Part shown: positions 1 to 12,409 of the stretch, piece after piece
Layout: every line of letters begins with the position of its first letter
Numbering within the stretch: position 1 is the first letter of the stretch
NCBI GenBank assembly: GCA_963457665.1
Contig: OY735212.1
Span: forward strand, 8,267,850-8,331,849
Length of the DNA stretch: 64,000 bases
Source of the DNA: Thysanoteuthis rhombus
Lineage: Eukaryota > Mollusca > Cephalopoda > Oegopsida > Thysanoteuthidae
Direction of reading: 5' to 3'
Made by a program: the position numbers and the translations under genes
The notes under the pieces: generated by a model
What the model was told of the DNA's origin: nothing
The model's input: the letters and a program-made list of their open reading frames with translations, nothing else
The model's database searches: none

Positions 1-517
1 AAAGAGAATGCAGTCAAAGAATATAAAACACATTTTTGATCACTTTAATGATAACTTGAGTCGGTATACATGGACAGCAATTTGGATTAATTTATCGCCC
101 GAGTTTAAAATCTTCCAATAATTCAATGAAATATTTTTTCTTTCCGATCAAGATGATCACAGTTAAAAAAAGATCGAAATTGGGTTTTGGTCATTTTAGA
201 GACAAACAAACTATTTTCGCAGGTGAGGCCGAAGTATGGGAGCGAGGAAGGGAAAGTATGGAAGGATGAGTCGAATGAATTGAAAAAGAAAGGAAGAAAT
301 GAGGCGAAAATAAGATAAAAGAGAACACAGAGAAAATTGTGTATTAAAATAAATGATTACCATAAAGGTGACTGTGACTGGAATTAGAATGATCAATTAG
401 AATGACAAAGGATAGAAGCACTTAATCCTTGCTATCTAGAAACTAATCAGTATCCTTGTTGGTGGTTACTTCTCACTGAAAGAAACCACAATGCGTTAAA
501 TAAGTTTCTTAATCTCT
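1..517. other. Non-coding stretch, nothing recognised
   Basis: AT-rich sequence with a purine-rich patch around 230-345. No ORF with protein-like composition, no RNA gene and no match to the repeat families found elsewhere in the window was seen. Confidence 0.6.
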
Positions 518-520
518 GTT

Positions 521-531
521 TGATATATCTA

Positions 532-617
<86 letters not shown>
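521..617. repeat. Compound microsatellite (TATC/CT)n-(TA)n
   Basis: A short ATCT-type run passes into (CT)n over about 537-574 and then into (TA)n up to 617. The same CT-to-TA order recurs at 23444-23532 and 60713-60771. Here the (TA)n block is directly followed by the first base of a family D inverted-repeat element. Confidence 0.95.
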
Positions 618-620
<3 letters not shown>

Positions 621-735
621 GTGTTAGATTACACAGAAAATTTATTTGAAATGATCTCCTGCTATTTCACGTTGGATACATCATTTGCCTAGGCAACGTA
701 TAAAGAATAAACAATTAAAGAAAATGGGGCTGCAA
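618..735 (+). mobile_element. TIR-tRNA element (family D), left arm only
   Basis: The arm starts with a diverged version of the family D terminal sequence (GCGTTATATTATATAGAAA), followed by the typical TTTGAAATGATCTCC motif, an ATACATCATTT stretch and AGAATAAACAATTAAAG, and ends near the start of the core at GGGGCTGCA. It matches the arms at 25820-26060, 29459-29595, 31338-31456 and 60798-61085. The right arm and the tRNA-like core are missing, and the (TA)n tract abuts the outer end. Confidence 0.6.
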
Positions 736-1221
736 CAGGAAAGAGAGGGTATCTAGCGAGGAGAAGGAAGCAGAGAGCTGAGAGAGAAAACATTTAACTC
801 ACAGGAATAGAACACATTTCAGTTTATTTGGAAAATTGAAAAGAGATTGATTCTAGAAGGTTTTTGTTCTTTAGGAAGATAAAATGTCCCCCCATGATAG
901 TTGAGAAACACACAATGTGTGAATATAGATAATTTTTCATTCACACAACACCTGTCTCGATCCATGTATTTTACAAGTGCAAGAATGAAATAACGGAGAG
1001 TTTCGCTACCCAAGATAACACCAAAAGGTATGCAAACTGTTGGTTTTCCACTCATTTCTTTCTCTCATCCCATCTTGTCAAACTTTTGTTCCCTACTCGA
1101 AGCCTTCAGATGTTGTTCACTCCTTGTTTTCGTTGTACGTCACTTGGATCTCAAAACGATGTCCTTGGAGTTGCACATGCAAAGGTGCAGCTGCTATGCA
1201 ATATAATAATAAGCACTTATC

Positions 1222-1222
<1 letters not shown>
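736..1222. other. Non-coding stretch, nothing recognised
   Basis: AT-rich single-copy-looking sequence. Short open frames on both strands have no domain-like features. Confidence 0.5.

Positions 1223-1223
<1 letters not shown>

Positions 1224-1299
<76 letters not shown>
1224..1299. repeat. (TA)n microsatellite
   Basis: About 76 bp of uninterrupted TA dinucleotides. Self-complementary, so able to extrude a cruciform. It explains the Ile-Tyr runs in overlapping open frames. Confidence 0.97.
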
Positions 1300-1304
<5 letters not shown>

Positions 1305-2730
1305 CAAAGCAGTTATCTGAGTACGTGTGCATTTGAATGAACGATATTGAATAAGTATGAGAAAAAGAAAAAGAAACTATAATTTGTGAAAGAGAAAAGA
1401 AGAAGAAAACGAAAAACGTGGAGGTTTGAAAGAAGAAATATGCTTTGGCAAGCTGGTGCCAAGGGCTGAATGTTACAAGCATCAAAGTAGTCCTTTGATA
1501 AGATCGGGGATGTATCAACATAACTGGATCTTCTGTAACCGAATGACAAATCGTTACGATATGAAGCCTGTTTACACTGCATATTGTATTTGTAATCGGT
1601 CAAGATATTAACACATGATTCTCCTTGGTTTTTCTTAGATCCGGGGAGAGCTGATGTTGCTTTTGCTTCAAAACACGGCCCCGAATCAAAGAGAAAAAGC
1701 AAGAGCAATGGACAAAAATAGATTAATCCATGAACATTAAAGAAAGGTGACAACTAAGAGAAATATTAAGAAAATAACATGATACATAGATTTATAGCAT
1801 AAACATTCTGATATATGAGTGGCATTTTGTTCCACGTAAGAAACGATCAAAGGATAGATTGCTGAAGAAAGAAGTGAATAATAAGGACTGGGGTCAATGA
1901 AAACCAGTGTCCAATGCAGAACCAACAGTACTCCCTCCCAGGCTAAACTGGTCAGCCGCTCAGGGCGCAGGACTTCGGGTATGCAGTATGGAAATTAAAC
2001 GATATGAGACGTTTCAAAATCCATTTTTTCTGTTTTCTCTTTATTTCCCTATCTGACTATGAGCAAAACATTATATTAATATTGCCACTTTCAGCGTTGG
2101 ATATCTATTCGTGCAATTAGAATAAATTTATCAGTTTCAGGTTTTGTGTATTATATTCTTCCTAAAAACTCCTAGTTGGCAATTTTTTTATATGTTTAGG
2201 TGCAAGTAGTTAGCCTTGACTAGGAAGAAGGATCGCTCAGCGCCAACATTCGTCCAATGTTCAACAGACCCAGTCTCGAAGTTGGTGATAAACGAAATGC
2301 TACTCACTAATTCTGATATGGAGCTCTGAAGTATTAAAACTTAAACAGAAATAATGAGGAGATATGATACAGAATATTAGATAAATAGGTCGAAAAATGA
2401 AAGAGAAAAGGCAGAAATATAAAATGAAATGAAAAGGGGAAAAAATACCTCCAGTATGAATATTAAAAATTGGTGAGCTTTTGGTTTATGGAAGTGGAGG
2501 CTGCAAATCATATTACGGGGAAGATAGAAGCTATTTCCATTTGGTGAATTACAAAATCTTAAATGAGAAAAATGTGACATTGCAATGATGTCAAAGGAGG
2601 GTATGAAGGTAAAATGGGGAGTGAAGAGAGGGTAAGTGAGATAAAAGATGGGGTAAAACAAGAAGGATGGGGAGAAGAAAAAGGGGGAGAAAAAGAAGAG
2701 GATGGAGAAAGAGAAGAGGAGGAAGTTAAA
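1300..2730. other. Non-coding stretch with one unresolved minus-strand frame
   Basis: A 146-codon frame on the minus strand (1753 down to 1313) begins with a hydrophobic, signal-peptide-like segment. Its last third is Phe/Ser-rich because the plus strand is purine-rich there, so chance openness is likely. 2640-2740 is a further purine-rich patch. No RNA gene or known repeat seen. Confidence 0.4.
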
Positions 2731-2734
2731 GAAG

Positions 2735-3078
2735 AATTACCAAAGGGTGATCAATTAAAAAATTGGGAAAACATGGATGATCAATGAATGAACTACTTCA
2801 CTCACCTCTGAATTGAAAGAAAAACTTTGTCCCAAATTGTTCCGATTACAAACCAATGAATTAATTTAGCATAAACTTACATTGTAAATTTAACCAAATT
2901 TGAATTAAAAATCATTACTAGATATAGTAAGAAGTGAATGCTTAAATTTTTCATCCCTCTGGCTTCATTGGTGCAGCCTTTACGAATAATTTATACATAG
3001 CCAGCAAGCCAGTCAGACCATTCTGAAAACTGAAGTAACTTACGTTTACAGATAGATGACAGTTTTGGTTGATGGTAT
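2735..3078 (+). repeat. Family A dispersed repeat, copy 1
   Basis: Family A is the commonest dispersed repeat here. Its ordered landmarks are a GTGATCAATNNAAAAATTGG block, TTTAGCATAAACTTACATTG, a CCTCTNGCTCCATTGGTGCAGCC block, a CATAGCCAGCCAGCC block, AAAACTGAAGAAACCTATGT, and a closing GACAGTTTTGGTTGACGGTT. This copy shows all of them except the extreme left end. No ORF is conserved between copies, so it looks non-autonomous. Its mechanism of spread is unknown; no poly-A tail, LTR or clear terminal inverted repeat was recognised. Confidence 0.8.
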
Positions 3079-3319
3079 CTAATATAAGGAATAAATAGAA
3101 TGTTCTCTTGTTATTCCTATTCGTCCATCACCAAAAAGAAGAGTTAAAACAAAAACAATGGAGATACCTTGAAAAATCGACGCTACGAAAACATTCCCAA
3201 TAGTTGAAAATAAACTTACGAAATTGATGATGTAGAGTTTCTTAACGGGATCATAATGCCCAAAGGTTAGAGCATGGAGATGAAGGATTGGTAGGTACAT
3301 AAATGGATGTTTCTTTTGT
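3079..3319. other. Junction between a family A copy and a LINE
   Basis: Short stretch between two repeats. Its last ~50 bp may already belong to the LINE but cannot be aligned by eye. Confidence 0.3.
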
Positions 3320-4048
3320 GACAATCCTGATCTCCAGTTAATGTTAGACGAGCTGAATGAAGAACCCAAGGAAGTAGGTCTTCATATGAACTTCAATAAA
3401 ACCAATATCATGTGCAGCAAACGTTGAAGATAAAGGTACGACGATCGAAATCGATAACTCAAAGCTAAAGAAAGAAGAACCCTATGGAACCATTTCCATG
3501 AAACCATCGAAAGAAGAAATCAAACAAAGAATCACCCGAAGTTGGCGAGCTTTCGTCAGAGCTGCATTCGAGAACAGAACGATTCTATTAGTTTTTAAAA
3601 GGAGGGTCTGTCACCGATTCGTCCAGTCGATAGTCACCTATCAAGCTGAAACATGGAACCTGACAAAAAATAGACTCTAGAACTTCGGAATATGCAATAG
3701 GCATAGGAGAAGATCATACTTAAAATAGCATGAGAGATTACAAGACATCACAGTATATAAAAGAAAATAACAGGAGTCAGAGAATCCATAAAATCTAATA
3801 CAAAAACCGAAATAGCAATGGGTAGGCCATGCGGCAAGACTGTCAGACAACAGCTGAACATCACAACTTACAACATGGATCTCCAGAGATCAAATGCAAA
3901 AATCATGGCTAGCAGGAAAAAGGTATGACGACCTAGACAGGTTCCTGGGATATTGGCTCCGCAACGTCAACAATCTTGAGGTCTGGCGAATCTTAGGGAA
4001 TGTCCGTGTCCAACGACAGTCGTTAAAAGATTGATGATGTACATGATA
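3320..4048 (+). mobile_element. RTE-like LINE, 5'-truncated, copy 1 (longest)
   Basis: Translation starts in the reverse-transcriptase region just after the catalytic box: the frame reads LQLMLDELNEEPKEVGLHMN followed by FNKTNIMCSK, a pattern typical of endonuclease-reverse transcriptases of the RTE type. Further on come an ITRSWRAFVRAA segment and a YQAETWNLTKNR segment, equivalent to the family's YGAETWNLTKR motif, then a degraded KLKWQWAGHIARM-like part. The 3' end is CGACAGTCGTTAAAAGATTGATGATG, the common tail of all copies here. Several stops and frameshifts are present; it is a dead insertion. RTE elements characteristically end in short tandem repeats rather than poly-A, as here. Confidence 0.8.
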
Positions 4049-5225
4049 GAAGGCGACAAAAGTGAAATAATACCCATTTGGGGAATTAAAAAATGGTAAT
4101 GTTCAATATATATGCTGGCAAAGGGACAAAGACTCATGAATATCAATCAAGATATAGAGAATCTTGCAGCAAAGTATTAAGAAAAAGATTCAAATTAAAT
4201 GAGCGACGTAGGTGAAATGCCATTTTAGTTTCATTAAAATCTTTTGTGGGGACGATTGCTTTTGAAAAAAAGCCAAGCGATGACAACAAGGGAAAAAAGA
4301 TTGAGAAACCCTGGTGTAGGAAATTCCACCAATAATGATGATTCTAGATGAACAAAATGCGCTTCCTTCAGCCAAACCAGTATTGATTTCTGTTAAAGTG
4401 GACTATTCTAATTGTGCCAATTACCATTTTATCCCGGTTCCAGAATGGCAGACTTTGGAAGACCCTGCATATTAGAAGAATTACTGTTCCCTCATCCCAG
4501 ATGACTGACTTTAACTCTCACTGAAGAAAGGTCGAAATATAATTACATGTAAATTGGAGATCTCAATATGAAACTCAGTGTGCAGAAAGTATTATGGAAC
4601 GATAAACGAAATTCGGTCAAATTTTTTCTTATAACATCATTTCACTGTGACTTCATTTTTTTCTTAAGAAAATGTGTTGATTTTTAGAAAATACTTAGAT
4701 TGATTACTAAGCACCGTGGATAATTCAAAAGATCAGCCAATTTGAAAATGCATTCTTCGATTTCCATATGAAAGTCGTTTTGTATGCTTTTTTTTTTCGT
4801 TTTAGGAAAGGCGAAAATGCAACTCAAATGCAGAAAAAGAAATATTTAAATTCATAAAGAAGATGCGACGGATGATCAAAAGTTTTCTGCACACACAAAG
4901 ACACACACATATATATGTAGTCTAGAAAGCTTTTTAACTTTAAACACTTTAGATTTACTTCATGACATCAGCGTATACATATTTATGTTTGGTTGAATAT
5001 TTCATATTCTCGTGCGCATTCCCGTGATTCATGACATCAGCCATACACAAACTTTAAAGGGAGACATGATATATATTTTCGTATTCATTGTACGGATATA
5101 TACAAACCTATGCATAGATGCGCATAACCAAACAGGGTAACTGCACCCCCTCGTGGCGTGTAATATTGGTATATATGTTTACAGATGCATATGAATGGTA
5201 AAGTTATGAAACAGTTTTCTGCACT

Positions 5226-5228
<3 letters not shown>
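4049..5228. other. Non-coding stretch, nothing recognised
   Basis: AT-rich sequence with a T-rich patch near 4790. Two ATGACATCAGC-type words about 65 bp apart (near 4960 and 5030) are the only internal similarity noticed. Confidence 0.45.
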
Positions 5229-5288
<60 letters not shown>

Positions 5289-5290
5289 AA
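5229..5290. repeat. (TA)n-(TG)n compound microsatellite
   Basis: About 40 bp of TA passing directly into about 20 bp of TG. Confidence 0.97.
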
Positions 5291-5447
5291 GATCTGTATG
5301 CATATAGATTGTCTTGCAAGTTGGTCACTTTGTCATCATATTACAAATAGTATATTGCTGTTAGTGTATGAAAAATACGTTTGGAAAAACGCGTGGAAAC
5401 ACATATTCATATTTAGAGAGAGGATAAAAGAGATCTACAAGTGTCTA

Positions 5448-5640
5448 TGCGTAAAGTTATGTATACATATAAATGTATATGTAAAGTTATCTATCTATAT
5501 ATATATATATATACATATATATATGTATATGTAAAGTTTTATATATATATATATATATAAAGTTAAATATATATATAAAGTTATATACATATATATATAT
5601 ATATAAATAAATTTATATATATATATATATAAAGAGAAAG
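5448..5640. repeat. Compound (TA)n array with interspersed AAAGTTA units
   Basis: TA and TATG runs are punctuated by repeated GTAAAGTTAT-like words near 5452, 5480, 5531, 5569 and 5578. A further copy lies near 6085. The spacing is irregular, so this is a decayed or slipping minisatellite rather than a clean tandem array. Confidence 0.75.
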
Positions 5641-5738
5641 AGGAGAGATGTATATACTGGAGCTTTGTAAACGTATTACAGAAAATGTCTTTATTCGTAT
5701 ACGTGAGATTCCTCTGGACAACCTTGAGCGTGTATGTG

Positions 5739-5740
5739 TC

Positions 5741-5795
<55 letters not shown>

Positions 5796-5812
5796 GAAAG
5801 AGAAAGAAAGAG
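5739..5812. repeat. (AG)n-(GACA)n-(AAAG)n compound microsatellite
   Basis: An AG run from about 5739 turns into about eight GACA units (5762-5793) and then an impure AAAG run. A comparable (GACA)n tract occurs at 17885-17925. Confidence 0.95.
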
Positions 5813-5962
5813 GGATGTGTGCCTCTCTTTCTCTCTAGAAGTTGTGCAATCGTATGTATGAGCCTACAAGCACACAAATATATATTGCATTTACACAAAG
5901 ACATAAGCATAGTACAGAATATATACCTTCATTCGCATATGTAAAATACGCCCAATCGCACG

Positions 5963-6052
5963 CAGACACACATACACGCATGCACACACACACACACACA
6001 CGCGCCTTCCTGCAGATCATATGTATATAAATATATATATATATATGTATTG
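5963..6052. repeat. (CA)n and (TA)n short tracts
   Basis: A CACA/ACGC run around 5963-6002 and a TA run around 6027-6047, closing the 5.2-6.1 kb low-complexity domain. Confidence 0.9.
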
Positions 6053-6119
6053 AGAAAGGGAGAGAGACTGTGGTGAGTATATCTGTAAAGTTATGTATAT
6101 AAGTATATACGAGCACGCA

Positions 6120-8237
6120 CGCTTACACACGAATACACGGTCGGATTCTTCTTCATCATTCCGTCAAACGCAATATCATTCCAGATATGGGAAAGTGAAT
6201 TACAAATGGAAAAAACAAAAAATACCCAACATGCAAAATGACTGAGTAAAAATATAATCACGTAGGAATTGCCTTTCCCCGCAAAAGTAAAGGAAATTTA
6301 TTTTCTAAGTCCGGCTATCAGATAACAAAATTTACGAAGAACCGAACTTTCTTGACAAACTCCGCTACAAGAACCTGGATTACATCCACCGTACACTTTC
6401 GATAAAAATGTCCAACAAGCTCTTTAAACTCTTGTTTTTTTCTCTCTCTATCTATCCCCTGGTTTTTGACTTACGAGATACCAACCTTAATATAAAGAAA
6501 AAAATCAATTCGGGACATCATTTTTTTCTCTCACTTTTTATATTCAGTACTTCAGGCTGTTGGCAATCATTGGTTGAACTGTCAGAAAAGTTTTGCCCAG
6601 TGGCAGATAAAATTTGAACCGTCAAAATTCTGCGCTCTTATCTACAAGCCAATCGGCTGGCAAGGATCAACCTATCTAAATTTCTCACAGCTGTCTTGAA
6701 CTGGTGAATGAGTATAAATTAGTTTCCTTGGGGCCATTTTAGTTCCTTGAATCGTGCTGCAATCACTGCGCCTTTCTGCAGACAATGTCACTCCGCAGGG
6801 TTGCATGATGCAAACATTATTACTGTCCAATATGTCTTTTTAAAAAATCTTTTTTGGTTACTGGGTAATAAGTGTTATTTTTTCTTACATATTATGTCTA
6901 AGATGTGTAAAGCATATCATTTGCTCCCTTAAAACTTTGCTTTTGTGGTTAGGACAGAGAAAATTTTAGATCTACTTATTTCCATTTAGAAAACGGGAGA
7001 ATCAGCGCCTTTCTTTCACATAAAATGAGAAAAACAGAAACAAGAACATCATCTTCCTGGATACAAAAACAAAGTTTTTATTAGCGAATAATGGTGATCC
7101 TCTATTCTTTTCACACATACACAGTTAGAAAATGACTCTTGCGACCCATGAACAAAAATCGCTTAGCATGGTAGCTCTCATTCTTCTTACACAATTAGTG
7201 CAAGATCAACATGTTTAATAAATCTACCAGCATGCAATATACTTTATCTGATACTGTCCGTCGTAGAATTTTGCAAAATCAAACGCTGAAATACAATTTT
7301 AGATGAAACTGAAGCTCTAGTAATTCTTAATTAAAAATGGCTTAGTGGATGTGAGAAGGCATTTCCCAAACATTCATTACATGCAGACTTAGAAGATCAA
7401 TTGAAACATGTCTACGCTTGTTTAATGTTTCCTCTCAACGATTTTACTATCATTTATTTCTTGCTATGGAAAATTTAAATTTATCTGCTACATTTCACCC
7501 GGTGCAACTTGATTATAAAGGGTCATAAAAGTTTTTTCTAAAAGGACATGCAAGTTTTACACAAGTTCAAGAAATAGCAGATCATTTAATCTACGTACCT
7601 CTATAGTCAGACAATTTAAAAAAGAAAACCTAATCCCTAATTCGACCTATCATTCTCTTTCCAATCTACATTAGATAAGAGGACTTCCAACGGTAACTAA
7701 AGCTGTGATAATCTAACATTACTGACAATAAGGGAAAGATCTGTCGGTTACCTAGGTGAGAAAATCCGATCCAAGGGGAGGCAAATGCCCTATTGTCACC
7801 CTCAGCAGATGGCTACGAACATACATTTTTTTTATTCGTTAGTAAGGGCACCTGCAAAAGAGTGTGTACGGTTTTTTTACAGCTAGCGTTGAGGGTTTGA
7901 TCAAACCCCACTACTGTAGCAGTGTCAGACTCAACTAAAATTATTAAAACCCATGGATTCAACTTGAATGTTAATGTACTGTAAGCTGATTTGAAGCGTA
8001 CAAAATATGTCACCTTTAACATGTTAATAGAATATTCTGCATGATAGCAATGAACAGGAATGATACTATCAGGAACATGCTTAGAAAAGAGATGTGGAAG
8101 AAATCGATGAATATGAAATTAACTGGAAGCACTTTCAATCTCAAAGTCCAGCAACACGTTCAAAACATGTCATTTGCCCGGTCTCAATGCATTAAGAAAA
8201 ACAATCTTGCATAGACAGGTAGTAATCAGATGATCGT
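6120..8237. other. 2.1-kb non-coding stretch, nothing recognised
   Basis: No repeat family from elsewhere in the window and no protein-like ORF was found on either strand. It is one of the longest stretches of apparently unique sequence here. Confidence 0.5.
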
Positions 8238-8239
8238 AT

Positions 8240-8775
8240 TTCATTTTATAACAGTATTCAGCCTGTTAGCGTCCGTTGTTGGACATAGAGCTTCCCCAAG
8301 ATTTGCTAGACCTCTCTATCATGCGCATCGCGGAGCCAATACTTCCCAAATTTATCTAGCTCGTCACACCATCTTACTTTCTATCAGCCACAGCCTTGCA
8401 CCTGATCTCTGGGACGTGATGTCCTGCAGTTGTCTGACATTCTTGTAACATATCCAGTCCATTGCTACTTAAATTTTCAATCAGTCCAAATGATGTCTCG
8501 GATTCCTGTTTTCTCTCCGATATACTATGCTGTTTTATCATCTCTCCATGTGAGGTTGAACATGATTCTTTCATGTGAACGTTGCATGATTCTCGGTTTG
8601 AGGGTCGATCTTTCGGTTAGATTCCATGTTTCAGCTCCATAGGTGACTATTGGTAGGATACATTGTTTCTATACCCTTCTTTTTAGGACTGTTTTTTGAA
8701 AATCCAGCTTGCTGTATCGAAAGCTTGCCAACCCAGTGTGATTCTTCACTTTATTTTTTTCTGATGATGACGACT
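8240..8775 (-). mobile_element. RTE-like LINE, 5'-truncated, copy 2
   Basis: Read on the minus strand from about 8775, it gives RITLGWQAFDTASWIF, then a VTYGAETWNLTERS-equivalent, a HERIMFNLTWRDDKTA segment, a QWTGYVTRMSDNC segment and the tail GTCCAACAACGGACGCTAAC. Order and words match copies at 3320, 21395, 45515 and 58340. The (GAT)n tail has been lost. Internal stops make it inactive. Confidence 0.8.
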
Positions 8776-9950
8776 TTATAGAGACTCACTGTCCTGGCTG
8801 GACGTAGTGGTCTACTTTCTCGTAGGCATAAGTAGGTTTCCAATCAGTTGCTGGATGACGTTTGTTGGGAAGCTAACAAAAAAAAAAGCTGCATTGAAAC
8901 ATATATGTTGGCTGGGCTTTACCCGAGATGCCAATTTAGATTGATTTTTCTTCGAATTTATGAGTCCAGTGGTGACAATATTAGATTTAACAAAAAAATA
9001 TTTTCATTTCCCAAAGTATTTCGTTGCTAATTGAGATGTTTTTTGATTTAAAAAAAAATTCAAGTGTGACTTCCAGAATCGAAAAATTGAAAAAATCACA
9101 TCTAAATTGGCAGCCCTAGGCTGTACTGTTTAATGCAGTGGTCTAGCAACCAGAGGCGTAGCTAGAGATTTATGGCCAGGGATGGGTGGCTTCCTGGAGA
9201 ACCCTTTCCAAAATTGAGTAGAATTTTATTAAAAAAAAGCATCAACAACAACAACAACAACGACTACAACAAAACAAGATAGACATTCACTATTATTTAA
9301 TTGGGGAAAACAACCCCAAAGGCTGAATTTATACATGCATAGATATATCTTTTTTTTTTTTGTACATTATCAGTGGAAAGGCAGTTGTTGAACTACACCT
9401 CTGCTTGTAGTTGAAGGATAATCAGTTCTATTTCAAGTGTCTGGAACTTGAAGTAATAAAAAGATATATATAAAAGGCTCTAATTTCTTCGACAGGACGT
9501 GGAAACATAGCTTTTATCTTTCTGTATCAAGACTAACTTAGAATAAAAATTTTACCCATACACAGACGATTTATAATAAACAGAGATGTTAATGAAAATA
9601 TTCTATACGTATCCTTCCTACAAAAGACTTGCAGGCTATCGCAGAACATGAAATAAACGTGGAAAACCCATCAGAATCTTTGTTCATGATACTTGCTGAA
9701 TATTACCGGAGGCAAGAGTTCGACACACATTGGTTGTTGAAAATTAATAGGAAGAAAAATTAGACAAGATAATGGAAATGTTTGAAATTTTCTTTTTCTC
9801 TCTCCTGGCGACCTCAAGCAAAGTCTTTTGACCACTTCTCGCCAAAAAAAGCGAGTCATTAACGCCACGAAATCTAAAATCGGCAAAAGCGTCTTGAAAT
9901 GGCTTGTGGTTAAATTTCAGCTCAAGTGAGAATCATGTTAATTTCCCACC
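8776..9950. other. Non-coding stretch with a weak 35-bp inverted repeat
   Basis: A GCCAATTTAGAT-containing segment near 8929-8960 is repeated in inverted orientation near 9070-9112 (ATCTAAATTGGC). The word also occurs in the family B repeats at 52150 and 61300. Around 9151 a CAGAGGCGTAGCTAG word resembles hAT-type termini, but no partner end was found. A (CAA)n patch lies near 9242-9275. Confidence 0.4.
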
Positions 9951-9954
9951 CCCG

Positions 9955-10041
9955 CATCAACAAGAACAACAACAACAAAGGTCCTCACCAAAGTTAGGTG
10001 AGTGAACTCTTCACAGATGGTCTACCCGTCTAGTTAAACCA

Positions 10042-10138
<97 letters not shown>

Positions 10139-10320
10139 TAACATTTCCCCACTGAAATCACAACCAAGTGATGGCTACGTGTCCGTCTTACTAGCTGAGC
10201 TGAACTGTAGTCTTGTATTCTTACAAATTTATCTATTGTGTATACATACAACACAAAGGTTGCAGTAATCATCTTCAGTTGAAATAGAAGTAGGACTGGT
10301 CTTCGACCCAGCAGTAGACA
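9955..10320 (-). mobile_element. tRNA-derived SINE (family E), copy 1, with internal (TA)n
   Basis: On the minus strand the head CTACTGCTGGGTCGAAGACC and an AGATGATTACTGCAACCTTTG motif (10320 to about 10250) precede a tRNA-like part. An A-box-like CAGCTCAGCTAGTAAGACGG lies near 10182-10203 and a T-arm-like GGTTGTGATTTCAGT at 10151-10165. A TTGGTGAGGACCTTTGTTG tail motif follows near 9975-9995. A ~90-bp (TA)n tract (10044-10134) sits inside the tail part. Same order as the copies at 16180, 38455 and 42848. Presumably Pol III-derived and LINE-mobilised, as is usual for SINEs. Confidence 0.7.
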
Positions 10321-10790
10321 GGTTTATTGATGTTAAAACCGTGATAGTTAGAAACATTAAAATATGACACTTTGAAAATGAGGGCTTAAAAGAGCGCTGG
10401 TTGAGTTGAAATGATTTACAAACGATAAGAAGTCAAAAAAGAAAATTTAAAAAAAAACAAACAAAAACAATGAAATAGTTGTTGGATGTTAAAATGATTC
10501 ATTGGTGTTGGAATTAACAACGTTCGGAACACTTAAACATGACATGTTTAAAATGGAGGAAATACTAAAAGGGCAATAATAGAGTTAAAATGACTTACAC
10601 GCAATAAAATGATAAAAGTTAGAATCGATAAAGTATTTGAAATCCTGTCACTAACCCGAATGTTACATGATTCCACTTGGGAAATTATACGATTGTAGAT
10701 ATTTCAAGTGTACGTGTACCTATGGTTAGGAAAATAAACGGGAACGCTTCTGGCTAGTCACACAATCGATGTCTTTTGGCAGCTTGACTT
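10321..10790. other. Non-coding stretch
   Basis: Two ~120-bp segments here resemble each other: TAAAACCGTGATAGTTAGAA... with a GACACTTTG word at 10330-10430, and TGGAATTAACAACGTTCGGAA... with a GACATGTTT word at 10495-10610. Both end in a GAGTTGAAATGATTTAC-like sequence, so this is probably a diverged tandem duplication. Confidence 0.4.
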
Positions 10791-10794
10791 GTTA

Positions 10795-11185
10795 GGGGTG
10801 ATCGATTGGAAAAATTGGTTTAAAAAAGGGTAGTCACTTTTTTCGCATTTTGTTGGGTGGTGATCATTAAACAAGTTTGACTTTTAAAAGAATATGCGTG
10901 AACACTGCCGGATACGAAGTAGGTGATCAAAAACCTCTGGGGTTGGATTTTCGAAAAACAAGAAATTCGGTTTAAAATATAACCTCTAAGAGATAAATGT
11001 TCAACTTTTCAGCCCTTAAGCTCCATCAGTGGGACCAGTACGCATGATTCATACATAGCAAGCCAGCCAGCCTTAAAAACTGAAAAAAAAAACAAAAAAA
11101 AACAACAAAAAAACAACAAAAAAACATTTTGATATCGACTATGTCGATGTTGATAGTAATGGTTGGCGTTTTTTGATACAGGGGG
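10795..11185 (+). repeat. Family A dispersed repeat, copy 2
   Basis: GGGGTGATCGATTGGAAAAA, the GTGAACACTGCCGGATA block, CAGCCCTTAAGCTCCATCAG, and AAGCCAGCCAGCC with AAAAACTGAA are present in order. An A-rich (CAAAAAA)n expansion at 11080-11125 interrupts the 3' part. The TTTAGCATAAACTTAC block is missing or unrecognisable. Confidence 0.7.
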
Positions 11186-12405
11186 AAAAAGCGATGGATT
11201 TGTGTTAGAGTCCTAAGTATAAGATTTATGAATCTCTCTTTTAGCTTCAAGTTTTGATTTTAGGCCTACTTCATTCCAGCTAAAATGTTTACAAAATGTT
11301 GGATTGTCCGATCTATTGCGCCAGTGCGATTCCTGATAACAACAAAACTTCATTGTTTATTTGCTCTCTTTAAAGGCCATGGATTCATGATAAAGTTGAC
11401 CTACTACCACAGGTACACCTTCCCCTCCTCTTCCCACTTCTACAACTAGTATTGCTGTTGCTGCTACTGATAATGATGGTGATGACTATTAACTTGATTG
11501 TAGCCACTAAAATATAATTGTATCATTCTATTCAGATTCGTACAATTATTCAATAATCGTTTTGATTGTTATCGTCTCTTCATGACATATTTAATAATTC
11601 AATTTCATTAAATAATCAATATTTTCATTGAAGTGATTTTACATTTTGATCCTAATTGTTATTTAAAAAAAGCAAAAACATTATTACATTAAATTCTGTT
11701 TTTATTGTTACAGTTATTTGTACTATTATGACTTCACTTCAGCACGGAGAACTATCATCGTTGTATCTTTATGCTATCTGTTTAGAATTATTGTATTTCT
11801 ATGTTATCATGGCAGTTATTATTAATATGACCACTTGTATTATTCATAAGTTTGTTTGTGCAATATTTTATTTCATTGTCATTTTTGTAATTAGGATTTA
11901 CTATTCCAACTGTGTTCTATTTTGGAACATGTTCTGCTGAAGTGAAGGTTTTTTTTCCAAGGAATAAGAGTCAGCTATCATGTAGTGAATAAAAAAATGA
12001 GCCTCTGTGAAGATCTATTAAAAAAATATAAGAGAAAAAAATGCTCATGTGATGGAATCAAAAAACAGAAGGATGAAAAATGATTGGAATTAATGAAAGA
12101 GGAGAATTGTAATGCAAAAAAAAAGCACAGAAGCGGCCATTTGCAAAAGCAAAAAGTAAAGAAAAAATCTTGAATATTGGCAACGATGAAAATAAAATGT
12201 CAAAAATGAATATTTTTTCCGTTATTAATTGGAATGGGATGCGGGAAAGAAAGAAACGAACCTGGTGGTCTAAAAGGCTACTGGTTAGATTGAGATACAC
12301 TTTTTTTTGTACTCGAAATACTGAAAAACAATCTTTTTATATGGTGGAGAATGAAAGAAGAGAAGAAGACAAAAAAAAAACAGAAAGAAAACTATAAAGC
12401 ATTCG
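11186..12405. other. Non-coding stretch, nothing recognised
   Basis: AT-rich and T-rich over 11500-11940. Open frames here have the Ile/Phe/Tyr bias expected from base composition alone. Confidence 0.5.
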
Positions 12406-12409
12406 GAGA

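Noticed and set aside
1040-1340. Ile-Tyr repeat proteins here and at 15795, 22884, 24210, 31464, 42682 and 62797
   Set aside because: They are (TA)n microsatellites read as codons.
1313-1753. 146-codon minus-strand frame with a signal-peptide-like start
   Set aside because: Its last third is Phe/Ser from a purine-rich plus strand, no splice sites or start context stand out, and a frame this long is not surprising over both strands of 64 kb once the low-complexity part is discounted.
9150-9200. hAT transposon end (CAGAGGCGTAGCTAG)
   Set aside because: Only one end was seen; no inverted partner, 8-bp duplication or transposase motif nearby.
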